This document shows, piece by piece, positions 62,107 through 64,000 of a DNA stretch of 64,000 bases. The notes beneath the pieces were generated by a model. It did no database searches and was not told the origin of the DNA. It saw nothing but the letters and a program-made list of their open reading frames with translations. The translations under genes were made by a program, and so were the position numbers. Position 1 is the first letter of the stretch, and every line of letters starts with the position of its first letter. The DNA lies in NCBI RefSeq assembly GCF_026967925.1, contig NZ_JAPVBI010000003.1, forward strand, positions 437,070-501,069, given 5' to 3'. This stretch comes from Modestobacter sp. VKM Ac-2985. Its GTDB lineage: Bacteria > Actinomycetota > Actinomycetes > Mycobacteriales > Geodermatophilaceae.

Positions 62107-63746
62107 GCCGGCACGACCGAGGCCACGTCGACGGCGGCCGGTGGTTCGAGCCGGGCGCACCGCTGCTCGATCTCGGCCGCCACCGCCGGGACGACGGCGG
62201 CCGGCACCGGCCGCGCCAGCCACCAGCCCTGGGCGAGGTCGCAGCCCCAGGCGGCGAGCTGGTGCCACTGCTCGACGGTCTCCACGCCCTCGGCGACCAC
62301 GCTCAGGCCGAGGGCGTGGCCGAGGTCGATGGTGCTGCGCACGATCGCCCGGGCCGCGGGCTCGGTGTCCAGGCCGGCCACGAAGCTGCGGTCGACCTTG
62401 AGCACGTCCACCGGCAGCCGGGACAGGTGGGCCAGCGAGGCGTGCCCGGTGCCGAAGTCGTCGACGGACAGCCGGACGCCGAGCAGCCGCAGCTGCCCGA
62501 GCACGGTCATCGCGCGTTCGGGGTCCTCCATGGCCGCGGTCTCGGTGATCTCCAGCTCCAGGTCCTCGGGCGCCACCCGCTCGGCCCGCAGCGCCGCGCT
62601 CACCCGCGCGGGCAGCTGCGGGTCGTGCAGCAGCCGGGCGGAGAGGTTCACCGCCACGGTCAGCCGCCGGCCCGCCTCGCGCCAGCCGCGGGCGTCGGCC
62701 AGCGCACGGCGGAGCACCAGGTCGGTGAGCGGGGCGATCAGGCCGGTCTGCTCGGCGAGCACGATGAACCGGTCGGGCATCAGCAGGCCCAGCTGCGGGT
62801 GCGGCCAGCGGACCAGCGCCTCCACCCCGACGACCCGGCCGTCGGTCAGGCAGACCTTCGGCTGGTGGTGCACCTCCAGCGTGCCCTCGCGGATGGCGCG
62901 GCGCAGGTCGCCGTGCAGGGCCAGCTGTCCCGGGTCGAAGGTGTCCAGGTCCGGGGAGTAGACGACCAGCCCGGCCGACTGCCGCTTCGCCGTGCTGCGG
63001 GCCACGTCGGCCCGGCGGACCAGGTCGGCGCCGCCCGGTGCGAGACCGCGGGCCAGTCCGGCGCTCAGGTCGACCTCCAGCTCCAGCTCGCCCACCGTGA
63101 AGGGCCGGCGGAGCGCCGCGACGACGTGGGTGGCCAGCGCCGTGGAGGCGTCGGGCACCAGCAGCGCGAACACGTCGCCGCCGGTCCGGGCGGCCACCCC
63201 GCCCGCGGGCAGCACCGCGCGGATCCGGTCGGCCAGCGCGACCAGCAGGCCGCTGCCCACCTCGTGGCCGAGCGTGTCGTTGACGGCGGTGAACCGGTCG
63301 ACGTCCAGCAGCAGCACGACCACGTCGTCCGCGGCCGTGCCGGACCGCTCCAGCCGGTGCAGTGCGGTCAGGAAGGCCGCGAAGGTGGCCAGCCCGGTCA
63401 GCGGGTCCCGGTCGGCCTGGTCCCGCAGCAGCACCTCCAGCCGGCGGTGCTCGGCGGCCTCGGTCTTCAGCTGGCGCCCGCGGCGGGCGCCGAAGCCCAT
63501 CATCAGCAGGTGGGAGGCGGCGAGCAGGAAGACCACGTGGTCCACCGGGGCGCCCGTCGCCAGCGACCAGCCGGCGATCCGCTGCGGCAGGTCCCAGACG
63601 ACACCGGCGGCCAGGCAACCGAGCGTGAGGGCGACGACCACGCCGGCGTCCCGGAGCACCTCCCGACGCAGCTCCCCGGGCACGCCCTCGCCGGTCGGCG
63701 GCAGCGGGCCGGTCGCTGCCGCCCCGGTCAGCCAGCTCTGCGCCAT
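62088..63746 (-). CDS. Membrane GGDEF-EAL protein with degenerate GGDEF; c-di-GMP phosphodiesterase
   Basis: 552 residues. Two N-terminal membrane helices (GVVVALTLGCLAAGVVW; VVFLLAASHLLMMGF), a short coil, GGDEF domain around 120-290 and EAL domain to the end. The GGDEF signature reads TGGDVF, losing the catalytic Glu, so cyclase activity is doubtful and it may only bind GTP. The EAL half keeps EALVRWPHP, NLSARLL, ITETAAME, DDFGTGHASL, LKVDRSF and VAEGVET, all needed for metal and c-di-GMP hydrolysis. A strong GGGAGGAGGAG site precedes the ATG at 63746, which I prefer to 63788. Confidence 0.9.
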   Translation of the reverse strand: MAQSWLTGAAATGPLPPTGEGVPGELRREVLRDAGVVVALTLGCLAAGVVWDLPQRIAGWSLATGAPVDHVVFLLAASHLLMMGFGARRGRQLKTEAAEHRRLEVLLRDQADRDPLTGLATFAAFLTALHRLERSGTAADDVVVLLLDVDRFTAVNDTLGHEVGSGLLVALADRIRAVLPAGGVAARTGGDVFALLVPDASTALATHVVAALRRPFTVGELELEVDLSAGLARGLAPGGADLVRRADVARSTAKRQSAGLVVYSPDLDTFDPGQLALHGDLRRAIREGTLEVHHQPKVCLTDGRVVGVEALVRWPHPQLGLLMPDRFIVLAEQTGLIAPLTDLVLRRALADARGWREAGRRLTVAVNLSARLLHDPQLPARVSAALRAERVAPEDLELEITETAAMEDPERAMTVLGQLRLLGVRLSVDDFGTGHASLAHLSRLPVDVLKVDRSFVAGLDTEPAARAIVRSTIDLGHALGLSVVAEGVETVEQWHQLAAWGCDLAQGWWLARPVPAAVVPAVAAEIEQRCARLEPPAAVDVASVVPAQRSFG

Positions 63747-63877
63747 CGCTCCTCCTCCCGCTGCACGGACCACCCGATCCCGGTGCATCGACAGGTCCGC
63801 CCCGGTCGTTGAGGAGTGGGCGCACAGACCACCCGATCAGGCGAGGGACGCCGGGTGCCCCACCCCGGGGCCGCCGC

Positions 63878-63883
63878 TACCGT
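63878..63883 (+). promoter_or_regulatory. -10 box of a leaderless promoter
   Basis: TACCGT ends 6 nt before the GTG at 63890. The rest of the gap 63747-63877 shows nothing I can name. Confidence 0.5.
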
Positions 63884-63889
63884 GTGACA

Positions 63890-64000
63890 GTGATCACCGT
63901 CTGCGGCGAGCTCGTCATCGACCTGATCCCCTCCGGGGGCCAACCCCCCGACGACCGGACCTCGGGTGCGCCGCCGCAGTACACCGCCTTCCCCGGGGGC
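63890..64000 (+). CDS. PfkB-family sugar kinase (partial, right edge)
   Basis: The first 37 codons only. VITVCGELVIDLIP followed by YTAFPGG is the N-terminal beta-strand and substrate-binding loop of fructokinase/ribokinase proteins, whose next residues are normally the AxxNVA motif. The GTG appears leaderless. It may phosphorylate a sugar set free by the nearby glycosidases, but only its position says so. Confidence 0.85.
   Translation, partial: MITVCGELVIDLIPSGGQPPDDRTSGAPPQYTAFPGG

Overview
This window is chromosomal DNA from a very GC-rich actinobacterium. Wobble positions are almost all G or C, genes overlap as ATGA/GTGA, and GTG starts are common. The actinobacterial oleA-oleBC-oleD arrangement, the DUF222/HNH gene with a LexA-type box and the many apparently leaderless genes fit a soil actinomycete. 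My guess is a Geodermatophilaceae-like organism; that placement is inference. I saw no rRNA or tRNA gene, CRISPR array or transposase.

Layout. 1-7.7 kb: a secreted LysM/LAS-type peptidase cut by the left edge, an MFS exporter, a three-subunit molybdenum hydroxylase operon (2Fe-2S, FAD/4Fe-4S and Mo subunits) and a divergent cytochrome P450. 7.9-14.3 kb: head-to-head olefin biosynthesis genes (oleA, fused oleBC, oleD), followed by a protein joining an ECF-sigma-like cytoplasmic part to a membrane segment and a large outer domain. 14.4-20.6 kb: nirBD, a RibD-like reductase, an IclR regulator and histidine ammonia-lyase. 20.6-21.8 kb: an AT-richer patch of three tiny genes, two of them each ending in a copy of the same short inverted-repeat element. 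21.8-29.5 kb (minus): acyl-CoA ligase, a protein with four cold-shock domains, an omega-amidase/aminotransferase pair, an NmrA-like protein and beta-glucuronidase, with a decayed LacI gene facing it. 30-37 kb: a TetR/MFS pair, then a minus-strand group of DUF1349, GH3, SGNH hydrolase and alcohol dehydrogenase. 37.2-38.8 kb: DUF222/HNH gene.

38.9-61 kb is the most interesting part: a divergent catabolic island around an IclR regulator at 53.4 kb. Leftward runs a tightly packed run of about 14 kb: substrate-binding lipoprotein, permease, permease-ATPase fusion, ATPase, GH78 alpha-L-rhamnosidase, esterase, second GH78, GH43 and a nucleoside-hydrolase-like protein. Rightward run GH1 beta-glucosidase, a single-domain cupin resembling Streptomyces quercetin 2,3-dioxygenase, an esterase, an FAH-family protein, a DUF3500 protein and an FAD aromatic hydroxylase. 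A 15-bp motif (TGCCGGTCAATGGCA and variants) precedes four transcription units, which suggests one IclR-controlled regulon. The simplest reading is import and deglycosylation of plant flavonol glycosides (rutin or quercitrin type), opening of the flavonol ring, hydrolysis of the depside and oxidation of the aromatic pieces. No known ring-cleavage dioxygenase is visible, so DUF3500 is a candidate for a missing step.

The right end holds a GFO/IDH/MocA oxidoreductase, a GGDEF-EAL protein with a broken GGDEF motif, and the first 37 codons of a PfkB sugar kinase.
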